From: Clostridiales bacterium
Lineage (GTDB): Bacteria > Bacillota > Dethiobacteria > Dethiobacterales > Dethiobacteraceae
Direction of reading: 5' to 3'
Assembly (NCBI GenBank): GCA_018335855.1
Contig: JAGXRM010000045.1
Coordinates: forward strand, 1-64,000
Length of the DNA stretch: 64,000 nt
Positions 1 through 7,849 of the stretch are shown here, piece after piece (the stretch's first letter is position 1; every line of letters begins with the position of its first letter). Both the position numbers and the translations under genes were made by a program. The notes under the pieces were generated by a model. The model was not told where the DNA came from. It did no database searches and saw only the letters and a list, made by a program, of their open reading frames with translations.

Positions 1-2
1 AA

Positions 3-119
3 GGCTCTGCAGCCCTTATTATGGTTGAAATAATGTATTTGATAAACAGATACACTACAGAGCACGGGGAGGTGAGTATTGCAGTTAAGTACTGCCCGCA
101 TAAAAAGATGTGTCATTAG
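3..119 (+). CDS. 3' end of an unidentified protein (partial)
   Basis: An open frame runs from the left edge to a TAG stop and encodes about 38 residues ending in a short Cys/His/Lys-rich tail (CPHKKMCH). I do not recognise the family. It may be the C-terminus of a gene that starts outside the window, or chance. Two small hairpins just downstream (around 107-143, the stronger one CATGAGG/CCTCATG) lie between its stop and the convergent gene at 139-483 and could end both transcripts. Confidence 0.25.
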   Translation, partial: GSAALIMVEIMYLINRYTTEHGEVSIAVKYCPHKKMCH

Positions 120-138
120 CGACATCATGAGGTTATCC

Positions 139-483
139 TCATGAATCGCATCCCCCAAAATACTTGCCCCTGGTTACTACTTGTGCTATCCATAGGTGCA
201 TTAACAATATACTTTTATCCGGGTAAAGCTTTGCTGATTCTTGTATTTCCGCAAAGTTGAAATATTTTTCATAGCCAACAATCATTTCTCTTGTTCCGTC
301 TTCACGATGGGCCACAAGCATGGTATTGTCGCTTTCCCGGAATTGAGTTTCTTCCTTAAGCGTTGCTCGCCGAATATATAATGAATCATTCAAACCTTCT
401 TCTTTTATGCGCTTATTAACATAATTTTCTATTTCTTGCCAGTATGGCTCTTTTTCTAATTCAGCTGAAAGAATAACACACAC
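139..483 (-). CDS. Hypothetical protein, 114 aa
   Basis: This open frame starts with GTG at 483. A strong AAGGAGG site sits about 8 bases upstream, which is the main reason to accept it as a gene. The product is a soluble, acidic, mixed alpha/beta-looking protein without a signal peptide or membrane segment. It has no motif I recognise. It lies downstream of, and on the same strand as, the phosphonate gene cluster but is separated from it by about 450 bases of poorly coding sequence, so a link with phosphonate use is not supported. A real protein is likely; its function is unknown. Confidence 0.5.
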   Translation of the reverse strand: MCVILSAELEKEPYWQEIENYVNKRIKEEGLNDSLYIRRATLKEETQFRESDNTMLVAHREDGTREMIVGYEKYFNFAEIQESAKLYPDKSILLMHLWIAQVVTRGKYFGGCDS

Positions 484-947
484 AAAAAAACCTCCTTGTC
501 ATTTCTCACCTACTAATGAAAAGTCTTCGATCCCGTCATCACTTTGCGCGTCGATCCTGCGCACTACGAAGCCGCCTGGTAGCGCATCGCATCGCCGTGC
601 ATAGACTTCTGCCGCAAACCTATAAAAGATAGGAATTTGCCTTATTGATGATTCAATAATATCATTTAATCAGGTGTAAGACAATCTCAGTAATCCGGCC
701 GGAGCCTAAATTTCAAAGCATTTATTGTAAATATTCATCCTTGTAATGGCCTTTTCTAAAAAAATCAAGAATTCTTTCATATCCTTTTTCAAATTCATCG
801 ATATCTTGTTTACGCCTAACTAAAAGGGCCAAAAGCTGACGGTATTGCCTGACCGGAAGCTGCCAGATATAATGACCATAGAATCTTGAGAATTTTGTAT
901 CTCCATGAACAAACCGCAAACTTAGATTGCTGCAGCCGATCAATATT
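484..947. other. Poorly coding interval with possible gene debris
   Basis: About 460 bases separate the hypothetical gene at 139-483 from the phosphonate-linked phosphatase. Part of it (722-919, minus) carries an open frame described separately. The stretch 520-700 has short GC-rich open pieces on both strands but no ribosome-binding site or recognisable domain. I see no tRNA, promoter or terminator that I would defend here. It reads like a degraded former gene. Confidence 0.3.
722..919 (-). CDS. Possible small gene or C-terminal gene remnant, about 65 aa
   Basis: Downstream of the IMPase-like gene, one minus-strand frame stays open and encodes a plausible charged, aromatic-rich polypeptide containing GHYIWQLPVRQYRQLLALL and ending GHYKDEYLQ. 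The only start near its upstream end is a TTG at 919, without a convincing ribosome-binding site. The same frame continues upstream, out of register, through the IMPase 3' end. The simplest reading is the C-terminal remnant of a deleted gene. A genuine small gene cannot be excluded. Confidence 0.3.
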   Translation of the reverse strand: MRFVHGDTKFSRFYGHYIWQLPVRQYRQLLALLVRRKQDIDEFEKGYERILDFFRKGHYKDEYLQ

Positions 948-974
948 TTACTTATACTTAAAATATTGATCGGC
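935..974. repeat. Perfect 16-bp inverted repeat over the IMPase stop codon
   Basis: GCCGATCAATATTTTA at 935-950 is the exact reverse complement of 959-974, with an 8-base loop. The right arm encodes the last residues of the IMPase-like protein and the left arm lies just after its stop. As RNA it would form a long hairpin, but no T-run follows on the minus strand, so it is not a typical terminator. Confidence 0.7.
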
Positions 975-1739
975 AACCTGATCAAAGAGCACCTTGGACG
1001 AACACGCCAAGAAAGCCATTGGTTTTCCTGACAAATCCAGTTCATCCTGGTACAAAGCTCCATAATGACCGCCAACTTCACTTAGCAGAATGCCTGCCGC
1101 AGCAAAATCCCACGCTTTAATTTTTGCAGATACATACATGTGGATTTTCCCTGTTGCTATTTTGCAGATAGTAAGCGAGGCTGCTCCTAAACAACGGTGT
1201 CCTCTGATAACCTGTGCGATGTTAAAAACCTTGTGATTTTTATGATTATAAAAGAACTGTATACTGTTTAAGCTGGAATCAAGGATACAGTCTTGCAAAT
1301 GAACAGGTGATAGTCGGTCTAATTTCTGGTCATTCAGGTAAGCGCCCTGGCCGGTTATACCTACATATAAATCATTGTTCATTACATCATAAACAATACC
1401 AAATAGAGGTTTTGCATCATTGTACAGGGCTATAGAAATTGAAAAATCTTTTTTAAAAGTAATAAAGTTTGTAGTCCCATCGATGGGATCTATGATCCAG
1501 ACATAGCCACTGATATTCGGCACATTTTCCTTCTCCTCGGAGATAAATGCATGGAAAGGGAATTTACTCTTTAAGTTGGAGATAAGGTAATTCTCTATTT
1601 CCACATCACACATCGTCAATAAATCACGCTGGTCTCCCGCTTTATAGGAACAAGCAACCTCACCTTTTACAGCTTCTTTTAAGAGATTCCCCGCTCGAAT
1701 CACTAGTGTTTCCGTATAGCAAATGATTTCTTTTAGCAT
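948..1739 (-). CDS. Inositol-monophosphatase family phosphatase
   Basis: This 263-residue protein has the IMPase signatures: an acidic pair near 68-69 (SEE), the metal-binding motif WIIDPIDGTTNF at about 81-92 and the AWDFAAAG motif near 210. The family comprises Mg-dependent, Li-sensitive phosphomonoesterases acting on inositol phosphates, fructose-1,6-bisphosphate or 3'-phosphoadenosine nucleotides. The ATG overlaps the stop of the PHP gene by 7 bases, so it is the last gene of the phosphonate transcript. Its place suggests dephosphorylation of a sugar- or nucleotide-phosphate by-product of C-P lyase chemistry. That role is an inference; the family call is firm, the substrate unknown. Confidence 0.85.
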   Translation of the reverse strand: MLKEIICYTETLVIRAGNLLKEAVKGEVACSYKAGDQRDLLTMCDVEIENYLISNLKSKFPFHAFISEEKENVPNISGYVWIIDPIDGTTNFITFKKDFSISIALYNDAKPLFGIVYDVMNNDLYVGITGQGAYLNDQKLDRLSPVHLQDCILDSSLNSIQFFYNHKNHKVFNIAQVIRGHRCLGAASLTICKIATGKIHMYVSAKIKAWDFAAAGILLSEVGGHYGALYQDELDLSGKPMAFLACSSKVLFDQVADQYFKYK

Positions 1740-2548
1740 AGAATATCCTTGACATAATCAAGGGGAAACGTTAGCTGTCCAAGTTTGGTTTTACCACCGT
1801 ATGCCCCATGAAAATCACTTCCCCCGGTGAGTATTACATCATGTTTTGCTGCAAATGTCTGGATTTTCTGATGATCCTCTTGGGTGTGGTCTTCATGGAA
1901 TAACTCAACACCATCCAAGCCTGATTCCCTTAATTCTTCCATAATGGTGTAGGAGTTTAACTGACCGGGATGTGCCAAAACAGCTATTCCGCCATCTGCT
2001 TTAACAGCAGTAACGGCAGCAAACACGTCTATATATTCTATTTCACCAACACAGATTCCCTGACCCTTAAAAAGCTTCTGATATAGATTCGAATGTACAT
2101 GGCTACAGTAGCCCTTATCCACCAAAACAGCCATGATATGCTGCTTATAAATGCAGGTACTATGCTGGGACTTTTGCAGTACATCCTCGATATCAATCTG
2201 AAACCCATTTTCTTGAAGCTGTCTTATCTGCCATAAGCTATGATTGTGCCGCCGCTCAATTATAGGCGCACACAATTTATTAATATTTGAGGCATTTAGG
2301 TCAAAGTTGTATCCCAAAATATGAACCTTCCTTTTCCGCTTGTAGTCATATGCGGATATTTCAATTCCAGGAATCACCAAAACCCCGTAATGCTTTCCCA
2401 GAAAAATGGCTTGTTCCAATCCAGCAACAGTGTCATGGTCTACGATACCCAAATAATGTATATTATTAAGTTTAGCAAGCTGAATCGTTTCTTCAATTGA
2501 ATAGCTGCTGTCGGATACTGCAGTATGAACATGTAAGTCAGCTTTCAT
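1733..2548 (-). CDS. PHP-domain phosphoesterase, probable cyclic ribose-phosphate hydrolase
   Basis: The 271-residue PHP protein begins MKADLHVHT; ATG 2548 is preferred over upstream codons because GGGAGG precedes it by 7 bases. Metal ligands visible are H6, H8, the DHD at about 37-39, E63, H76, AHPG and the C-terminal GSDFHG. PHP phosphoesterases of C-P lyase clusters, such as the Eggerthella lenta enzyme, hydrolyse 5-phosphoribosyl 1,2-cyclic phosphate, the product of PhnJ. Here no phnP or phnN is present, and this gene follows phnE in the same direction. It therefore probably supplies the PhnP function. A nucleotide-type PHP phosphatase (3',5'-bisphosphate) is the alternative. Confidence 0.8.
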   Translation of the reverse strand: MKADLHVHTAVSDSSYSIEETIQLAKLNNIHYLGIVDHDTVAGLEQAIFLGKHYGVLVIPGIEISAYDYKRKRKVHILGYNFDLNASNINKLCAPIIERRHNHSLWQIRQLQENGFQIDIEDVLQKSQHSTCIYKQHIMAVLVDKGYCSHVHSNLYQKLFKGQGICVGEIEYIDVFAAVTAVKADGGIAVLAHPGQLNSYTIMEELRESGLDGVELFHEDHTQEDHQKIQTFAAKHDVILTGGSDFHGAYGGKTKLGQLTFPLDYVKDILC

Positions 2549-2653
2549 ACCGATCCTCCCAACTTCACTTATAGTACATAGTGATGTCACTTTGTCCCTG
2601 TTTTTTCTTTCCAAACACATTTTCACTCTCCAAGTCAAGACCTAAGTAGAATA

Positions 2654-3523
2654 CTAATGTGTATTTAACCTTAATTTTAAACGAATAGAAACAAGCTCGA
2701 GCACGATGGCAACAGACAAAATAAAGTATGTGATTAAACCAACCTCTCGCAAATCATAATAGTGATTGCCGGCCATGAAAAGCTCAAAGCCGATACCGCC
2801 AGCGCCAGCTGCAGCACCCATAGCGACAGCAACTGCATAGTTGATTTCAAAACGCATAAAAGTCCAGGACAAGAGGCTGGTTGCCGAAGATGGAATAACG
2901 GCCTGAAAAACAATCTGCCACCAGTTGGCACCGCTGCCTCTTAGTGCCTCAATCACACCCGGATCCAATTCCTCAAAGGATTCAGAATATGCTTTAATGA
3001 GGTAACCTATTGTATGAAAAGTCATCCCGATGACGGCAGCAACACTTCCTAAGCCCGCGGCGACAGCAAAAATCAGAACCCATAATACAGTATCAATTGC
3101 ACGAATTACGGCGACAAAACTTTTGATGGCATTGGATACAACGGTTGAGGAAAGATTCTGGGCTGCAAAAAGTCCCAGAAATAAAGCAATAAAAGCTCCG
3201 ATCAATGTAGTCAGAAACGTCAGGCCTAGGGTCACCGCTACCTGATAAACACCTTGGCCAAAATTAAAATGGTTAAATCTGGGCTGTGTAAACATCGTCT
3301 TAAACGTGGTGAGTGCTTGAGTGATCGCATCGATTATCCTGATATCTTTATAGTCGAACGTGTAAAAACCATATACCGTCAGAATCACAAGAGACAGCAA
3401 CGTGATCCTCATAACAATGGAAGCCTTTGTAACCTTTTTAATACTATAGTTATGCAAAGTCACACCACTCTTGTATGAGGGAAATTGTGTTCGGAGAGCT
3501 TCTAATGAGTCAAGATAGTTCAT
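2654..3523 (-). CDS. phnE: Phosphonate ABC transporter permease PhnE (second copy)
   Basis: A 289-residue inner-membrane permease with about six hydrophobic segments and the binding-protein-dependent permease loop (EALRGSGANWWQIVFQAVIP, about 190-210) that docks on PhnC. An N-terminal soluble stretch of about 35 residues precedes the first membrane helix. The ATG overlaps the stop of the upstream phnE as TAATG, so the two permeases are translationally coupled. They probably form a heterodimeric channel with PhnC and PhnD. It is a paralogue rather than a duplicate of its neighbour: the loop motif is shared but the sequences differ widely. Confidence 0.93.
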   Translation of the reverse strand: MNYLDSLEALRTQFPSYKSGVTLHNYSIKKVTKASIVMRITLLSLVILTVYGFYTFDYKDIRIIDAITQALTTFKTMFTQPRFNHFNFGQGVYQVAVTLGLTFLTTLIGAFIALFLGLFAAQNLSSTVVSNAIKSFVAVIRAIDTVLWVLIFAVAAGLGSVAAVIGMTFHTIGYLIKAYSESFEELDPGVIEALRGSGANWWQIVFQAVIPSSATSLLSWTFMRFEINYAVAVAMGAAAGAGGIGFELFMAGNHYYDLREVGLITYFILSVAIVLELVSIRLKLRLNTH

Positions 3524-4308
3524 TAAAGTATCACCCTTCTCACATAGTTTGAAATAAACTCAATCACCAGCACAGAGATGATGATAAATATCACGACCAG
3601 ACTTGCAACATGGTACTGAAAACTTTTATAATATAACTCAAAAATAAAACCGATACCTGTGCCGGTAAGAATGCCGATGAGTGTAGCACTGCGAATATTG
3701 GTTTCTATCATAAATAGGATCCAACTTATCATTTGCGGGAGGCATGTAGGTATCACAGCCTGAAAAATAATCTGAAAATAGGTGGCTCCGGCAGCCTGCA
3801 GCGCTTCTACCCCATCACTGCTGACTTCGTCGATAGTGTCCACAAAAGCTCTAGCAAGAAAGCCGAAATTGAAAAAAAACAGAGCAAAAAACCCGGTTAA
3901 AGAACTCTGTCCAAAGGAAAGAAGTAAGATCAAAGCCCATGCAGTTAAAGGTATATTCCGAAATATGGACGAGATCCCTCTACTAGCAGCACCTAATAAA
4001 CGATTGACCCGCGTTGTTTTAGAACCTAACAGGGCCAGAAAAGCAGCACATATGGCGGCCATCGTAGTTGCTGCAATAGATAAGAAAATAGTTTCTCTTA
4101 GTTTAATCCAGATTCGCGGTATCTTCTCTAACGACTTAATATCCGGATAAAAGTTACTAGTTGCCCAGCGGATAGCTCTGGGAATACTGGTAATTCCTTT
4201 AGCTGCATCAAATTCAGTCAGCACAATGGAAGTCAGCGTCAAGATCAGCAAGACAGCGAAAAAGATCACATTATATTTCCTTTTTTTCACTAAAGCTTCA
4301 ACTCGCAT
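3523..4308 (-). CDS. phnE: Phosphonate ABC transporter permease PhnE (first copy)
   Basis: A 261-residue membrane permease with about six transmembrane segments and the conserved cytoplasmic loop EALQAAGATYFQIIFQAVIP (about 160-180). ATG 4308 is chosen over the upstream TTG 4326 because a GGGGGA site lies 5 bases before it. It overlaps the end of phnC by 11 bases and couples to the next permease by TAATG. Together with PhnC and PhnD it imports phosphonates. The adjacent phn genes make a phosphonate rather than a phosphite or phosphate substrate likely. Confidence 0.93.
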   Translation of the reverse strand: MRVEALVKKRKYNVIFFAVLLILTLTSIVLTEFDAAKGITSIPRAIRWATSNFYPDIKSLEKIPRIWIKLRETIFLSIAATTMAAICAAFLALLGSKTTRVNRLLGAASRGISSIFRNIPLTAWALILLLSFGQSSLTGFFALFFFNFGFLARAFVDTIDEVSSDGVEALQAAGATYFQIIFQAVIPTCLPQMISWILFMIETNIRSATLIGILTGTGIGFIFELYYKSFQYHVASLVVIFIIISVLVIEFISNYVRRVIL

Positions 4309-5080
4309 GTTGTCCCCCAACGTCAAAGATCAGATCTCCAGCCGCAGACCCGTATATCATATAAACTTCTTCTGGTGTCAGATTGGGTGGTCCGTCGTAA
4401 ACAATTTTACCTTTATTTACACCGATAATTCTGTCTGCATAGTTTAATGCCACATCCACCTGATGAAGGTTAACCAGGCAGGTTATGCCCAATTTGGTTG
4501 AGATATTGCGCAGATAATCCATAATTACTTTAGAAGCACTAGGATCTAGAGAGGCAATAGGTTCATCACAAAGCATCATTCTAGGGTTTTGTATTAAAGC
4601 CCTGGCGATACCTACACGCTGTTTCTGTCCGCCGCTTAACTGGTCACACCGCTTGTAGACCTGCTCCGTAAGACCAAGCATCTCTATAATCTCAAAGGCC
4701 TGTTTCTTTTCATCCTTACCATAGTGACTGACAATACCTGCGAACGTCGATTTATAGCCTAATCTGCCATGCAGCACATTTTCTATGACAGTAAGACGGC
4801 TGACCAGATTATAGTGCTGAAAAATCATACCGATTTTTCTTCTCTGCATTCGCAGTTCATTCTTTTTAAGTTTGCTCATCTGAACGCCGTCAAAGACGAC
4901 CTCTCCATCTGTCGGGTCAATCATGCGATTAATACAGCGCAATAACGTCGATTTTCCTGCTCCGGACGGACCGATAACAGCAACAAACTCGCCATTCTGG
5001 ACAGAAAAACTGATATTTTGCAGGGCTAAAAGATCGTGCCCATATTGTTTTGAGAGATTTGTGACTTCCAGTAAATTCAT
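4298..5080 (-). CDS. phnC: Phosphonate ABC transporter ATP-binding protein PhnC
   Basis: A 260-residue ATPase subunit: Walker A GPSGAGKST near residue 36, Q-loop (GMIFQHYNL), signature LSGGQKQR, Walker B MMLCDEP and the switch His in NLHQVD. ATG 5080 has AAAGGAG 7 bases upstream; the frame extends further up but without coding features. The cytoplasmic dimer drives phosphonate import through the PhnE pair. About 80 bases separate it from phnD and contain a 13-bp inverted repeat that could lower downstream expression relative to the binding protein. Confidence 0.95.
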   Translation of the reverse strand: MNLLEVTNLSKQYGHDLLALQNISFSVQNGEFVAVIGPSGAGKSTLLRCINRMIDPTDGEVVFDGVQMSKLKKNELRMQRRKIGMIFQHYNLVSRLTVIENVLHGRLGYKSTFAGIVSHYGKDEKKQAFEIIEMLGLTEQVYKRCDQLSGGQKQRVGIARALIQNPRMMLCDEPIASLDPSASKVIMDYLRNISTKLGITCLVNLHQVDVALNYADRIIGVNKGKIVYDGPPNLTPEEVYMIYGSAAGDLIFDVGGQHAS

Positions 5081-5105
5081 TGGTTTACTCCTTTTATCAG
5101 AGTAG

Positions 5106-5143
5106 GCAAAGTTTAGCTCAACGTAAGATAAGCTAAACTTTGC
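5106..5143. repeat. 13-bp inverted repeat in the phnD-phnC gap
   Basis: GCAAAGTTTAGCT at 5106-5118 is perfectly repeated in inverse orientation at 5131-5143 with a 12-base loop. It lies between phnD and phnC, where many ABC operons carry a stem-loop that stabilises the binding-protein mRNA or partly stops transcription. There is no T-run after it, so a stabilising hairpin or a protein-binding palindrome is more likely than a terminator. Confidence 0.65.
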
Positions 5144-5161
5144 ACAAGTATTGAGGATCAA

Positions 5162-6208
5162 TTATTGAGCAGATAACGCTCTGATGGGGTTAAACCAACT
5201 ATCTTCTATTTTCAGGAAACGCATTCCTTGCCGATATAAACCTTTATGTTGAGAATCCTTGGGAACAAAAATCTTTTCATTGTTTGCTACTTCATCTGAT
5301 GTGGCTACTGACAGAATTTTTGCTACATCTTCTGCACTTAATGACTCGCTGTTATAAATAAACGGGGCATTTAAGACAGGGGTTGATGAAATTACAACAA
5401 ATTCTTTGCCAGGCATTGTGTTGAATGGTTCATCCGCATCATCTTTAACTCTGTAAACGGCACCAGGCCTGTTGTGTGTGCCGGAGATGTGTTCAATATA
5501 GTTGAAAATGCATGTATCACAGACGGCGGCAACATCTGCTCTACCGCTTAGCAGGTTTACAGCTGATCCTTGGTGAGAACCGCCAAAGAGTACTTCTGAG
5601 AAAAACGAACCGGCTTCGAGAAGATCTTCAACCGTCAAATTTTTCCATGAATCCATCTTGGTAAAATAATTGGTAATCCCAGCAGAAGGTACTCTGAAAC
5701 CAGAAGTAGAGCTGTTGGAGACGAAAGAAAACTTTTTATCTTGGATGTTGTCAATTTTGAACGTGTCTCCATCCTTATACTGATCTTCTTCGCCTTTTCT
5801 GACGCATAACCAGGCATAATATGTAGCATCGTCTAGCGTACCGGAACTGCCGCTGTTCACAAATAAGGGTACTACTTTGTTATTTTTATTATGTGCCTGA
5901 ATGTAACCTTCTGCGCCTGTATAGGCGATGTCGACATTTCCATTTACAATTGCCTCAATAACAATCAAATAATCTGTTGTCGTTTTATGTTCGACCTTTT
6001 TACCTGTTGCCTTTTCGATCATCATACCGATTTCTTTACGGGCATCTGCTAGTTCTGCGCCTGATTCATTCGGATACCAAGCAACCGTAATGGTGCTTTT
6101 TTCGGGGGGAGGGGGAGGGGTTTGTCCACCCTTTGTTTGCTCACTGCATCCTGTAACAAGGGAGGCGATCATAATAACAGCCAACATGATACTTAAAGCT
6201 TTTTTCAC
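5162..6208 (-). CDS. phnD: Phosphonate-binding lipoprotein PhnD
   Basis: A 348-residue substrate-binding protein. GTG 6208 is chosen because AGGAGG lies 10 bases upstream and the protein then begins with a lipoprotein signal (hydrophobic run, lipobox LVTGC at about 17-21). A proline/glycine linker (PPPPP) follows, then the PhnD/SsuA/TauT-like fold with the motif AWYPNESGAELADARKEIG and the ligand-site SSTSGFR. It would be tethered outside the membrane and hand phosphonate to PhnCEE. It has its own promoter and operator at 6252-6272, separating phnDCEE-PHP-IMPase from the upstream catalytic genes. Confidence 0.94.
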   Translation of the reverse strand: MKKALSIMLAVIMIASLVTGCSEQTKGGQTPPPPPEKSTITVAWYPNESGAELADARKEIGMMIEKATGKKVEHKTTTDYLIVIEAIVNGNVDIAYTGAEGYIQAHNKNNKVVPLFVNSGSSGTLDDATYYAWLCVRKGEEDQYKDGDTFKIDNIQDKKFSFVSNSSTSGFRVPSAGITNYFTKMDSWKNLTVEDLLEAGSFFSEVLFGGSHQGSAVNLLSGRADVAAVCDTCIFNYIEHISGTHNRPGAVYRVKDDADEPFNTMPGKEFVVISSTPVLNAPFIYNSESLSAEDVAKILSVATSDEVANNEKIFVPKDSQHKGLYRQGMRFLKIEDSWFNPIRALSAQ

Positions 6209-6251
6209 TTTACTTATTCCTCCTGATAATCTTATTAGTGGGTACATATAC

Positions 6252-6272
6252 ATTGTAGCTTGTTGCCAAGTT
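6252..6272 (-). promoter_or_regulatory. phnD promoter -10 and probable PhnF operator
   Basis: On the minus strand the sequence reads CTTGGCAACAAGCTACAAT, that is, a TACAAT -10 (6252-6257) joined by one base to the near-palindrome AGCTTG-N4-CAAGTT (6257-6272, plus-strand reading). The same arrangement with the same offset lies upstream of phnG. No good -35 is visible at 17 bases. The shared element and the neighbouring GntR gene point to PhnF repression. Confidence 0.6.
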
Positions 6273-6321
6273 CTGTACTGTTAATGTTGTGTGAGAAACG
6301 TTAACTGTCCGTAAAGTAACG

Positions 6322-7026
6322 CTAAACATTGATGACATATTTAAAACAATCTGTCCGATAAACAATTTTCGTATATTCTAGGACGGTATCTGTTTTTTTA
6401 TCGATGCAGCCGGAGTTCAGAACTAGAAGGGGTATTAGATGTGAACAATGAAGAATCTTTCTCTCATGCTTTGTGGGAAAGGATACACTTACAATACTTT
6501 TCTCGGAATAAAATTCATCATATCCCTGGGAATTATAATAGGCAAACATTGATGTGATCTTCTCGCCCTCTTTATCAATATTTTGAAAAACAGAATTTGC
6601 GATAAGGGATATATGGAGTGCAGTAGGGGTATCATCAATGATTCTTAATCTGCCAATCTTAAACACTCTGTCTGATTGGTCAATGCGGAGAAAATCATAG
6701 ATCCTCTTATTGTACGCTATTTCTTTACAAAAAAGATTTCTTGTTTCAAACTTACAGTCGACCTTTTTCATTTTCTCACTAAAACTGACATCACCAGAAA
6801 GCACCAGTTCGATCTGCCCCTTACGGTTTTTTACAAAACTGCCCTTTCCCTGCAAAGCATATATGTATCCCATTTCCTGCAGTCTTTCATATGCTTTACG
6901 AACAGTCATTCTGGGCACACAAAAACGATAGGCCAGATCGTTTTCAGACGGCAGTTTTTCATTCGGTTCGTATTTTTCCGATACGATATCGAGAATGATC
7001 TGATCAACAATGTCAATTTCATTCAT
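6322..7026 (-). CDS. phnF: GntR/UTRA-family regulator PhnF
   Basis: A 234-residue HutC-subfamily GntR regulator. Residues about 5-70 form the winged helix (KLPSENDLAYRFCVPRMTVRKAYERLQ), then a UTRA effector domain (VFKIGRLRIIDDTPTALHISLI). ATG 7026 is preferred because AGGAG lies 8 bases upstream. It sits inside the phn locus between phnL and phnD. PhnF proteins are repressors of phosphonate or phosphate-ester uptake genes and are released by a ligand of the pathway. The palindromes at 6257-6272 and 13550-13565 are the likely operators. None is seen upstream of phnF itself. Confidence 0.88.
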   Translation of the reverse strand: MNEIDIVDQIILDIVSEKYEPNEKLPSENDLAYRFCVPRMTVRKAYERLQEMGYIYALQGKGSFVKNRKGQIELVLSGDVSFSEKMKKVDCKFETRNLFCKEIAYNKRIYDFLRIDQSDRVFKIGRLRIIDDTPTALHISLIANSVFQNIDKEGEKITSMFAYYNSQGYDEFYSEKSIVSVSFPTKHERKILHCSHLIPLLVLNSGCIDKKTDTVLEYTKIVYRTDCFKYVINV

Positions 7027-7051
7027 AGACAACTCTCCTAGTCTCAAGGTG

Positions 7052-7079
7052 ATTCTACTACGGTAATGTAACGCAGCAA
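7052..7079 (-). promoter_or_regulatory. Putative phnF promoter
   Basis: Minus strand TTGCTG (7074-7079), a 16-base spacer and TAGAAT (7052-7057) lie 25 bases before the phnF ATG, right after an imperfect hairpin. This would let phnF be expressed apart from the phnG operon. It is a consensus match only. Confidence 0.4.
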
Positions 7080-7119
7080 AAAAAGCAGTCGGATTAGTCT
7101 GAACCTGATTGCTTTTTTA
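7078..7119 (-). terminator. Imperfect hairpin between phnL and phnF
   Basis: An A-run, a GC-containing imperfect stem and a T-run (AAAAAAGCA...TGCTTTTTT in minus orientation) lie just after the phnL stop. The stem has mismatches on the minus strand and G-U wobbles on the plus strand. It may end or attenuate the phnG-to-phnL transcript. Confidence 0.45.
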
Positions 7120-7147
7120 TTTGAGACACCATCAACAGCATGATTTT

Positions 7148-7849
7148 CTAAATTACAAAATCACCTGTCTCCATTGCAAACTCTCTGTCACACACGCCCT
7201 CCATAAATTCCAAATCATGAAATATACCAATCATAGAAGTCCCTTCATTCTTTAACTTCTCCAACAGCACTTTCACGTTCTTTTTGGATTCATGATCTAA
7301 TGAAGCTGTTGGCTCATCAAGCAGCAGCAATCTTGGCTTTTTAACCATGGCAGAGGCAATATTCAGACGCAGTTTTTCACCACCGGAAAAAGTATTAGGA
7401 TACGTATCCCACAGCCCTTCGTCCAACTCAAAATGGCGTAGAATGTTTACAGCTTCTGTCCTGGCATACCCGATATCGTACCCTACATCCAACACTGCCT
7501 GCTCGACAATTTCCCGGGCCGTTGTTCTGGGCATTACATGTAAAAACTGAGAGACATAACCTATTTCCTGTTTTCTAAGGTGAATAACTTGCCTTTCTGT
7601 AGCTTGCGCCAGATCAATTTCGCCGTAGATTTGTGATTGATACCAGATGATGCCTTTTTTCGGGAGATAGGTGCGATAAATACATTTTAAAATTGTTGAT
7701 TTTCCTGAACCGCTTCTTCCGGTAATCCCAACGAATCCCCCTGAATGCAACGTAAGATTGATGTCCTGACATCCTCTGATGCGTTTATTTTGATTATGCA
7801 ACTCGAAATATTTATTTAAACCTGTAATCCTGATAATTTCTTCCATCAA
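7148..7849 (-). CDS. phnL: C-P lyase subunit PhnL (ABC-type ATPase)
   Basis: A 233-residue ABC ATPase without membrane partner: Walker A GRSGSGKST near 44, signature FSGGEKLRLN, Walker B LLLLDEPTASLDHES, switch FHD. In the C-P lyase system PhnL, with PhnG, PhnH and PhnI, makes alpha-D-ribose 1-methylphosphonate 5-triphosphate from ATP and phosphonate. The length is as in E. coli PhnL (about 226). The start overlaps the stop of the hexapeptide gene by 4 bases. The last residues (MGVCDREFAMETGDFVI type ending) agree with the family. Confident call. Confidence 0.93.
   Translation of the reverse strand: MMEEIIRITGLNKYFELHNQNKRIRGCQDINLTLHSGGFVGITGRSGSGKSTILKCIYRTYLPKKGIIWYQSQIYGEIDLAQATERQVIHLRKQEIGYVSQFLHVMPRTTAREIVEQAVLDVGYDIGYARTEAVNILRHFELDEGLWDTYPNTFSGGEKLRLNIASAMVKKPRLLLLDEPTASLDHESKKNVKVLLEKLKNEGTSMIGIFHDLEFMEGVCDREFAMETGDFVI

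Noticed and set aside
520-700. Possible transposase remnant suggested by a short GC-rich frame (FDPVITLRVDPAHYEAAW-like)
   Set aside because: Too short to assign to any transposase family; no inverted repeats or duplication were seen.
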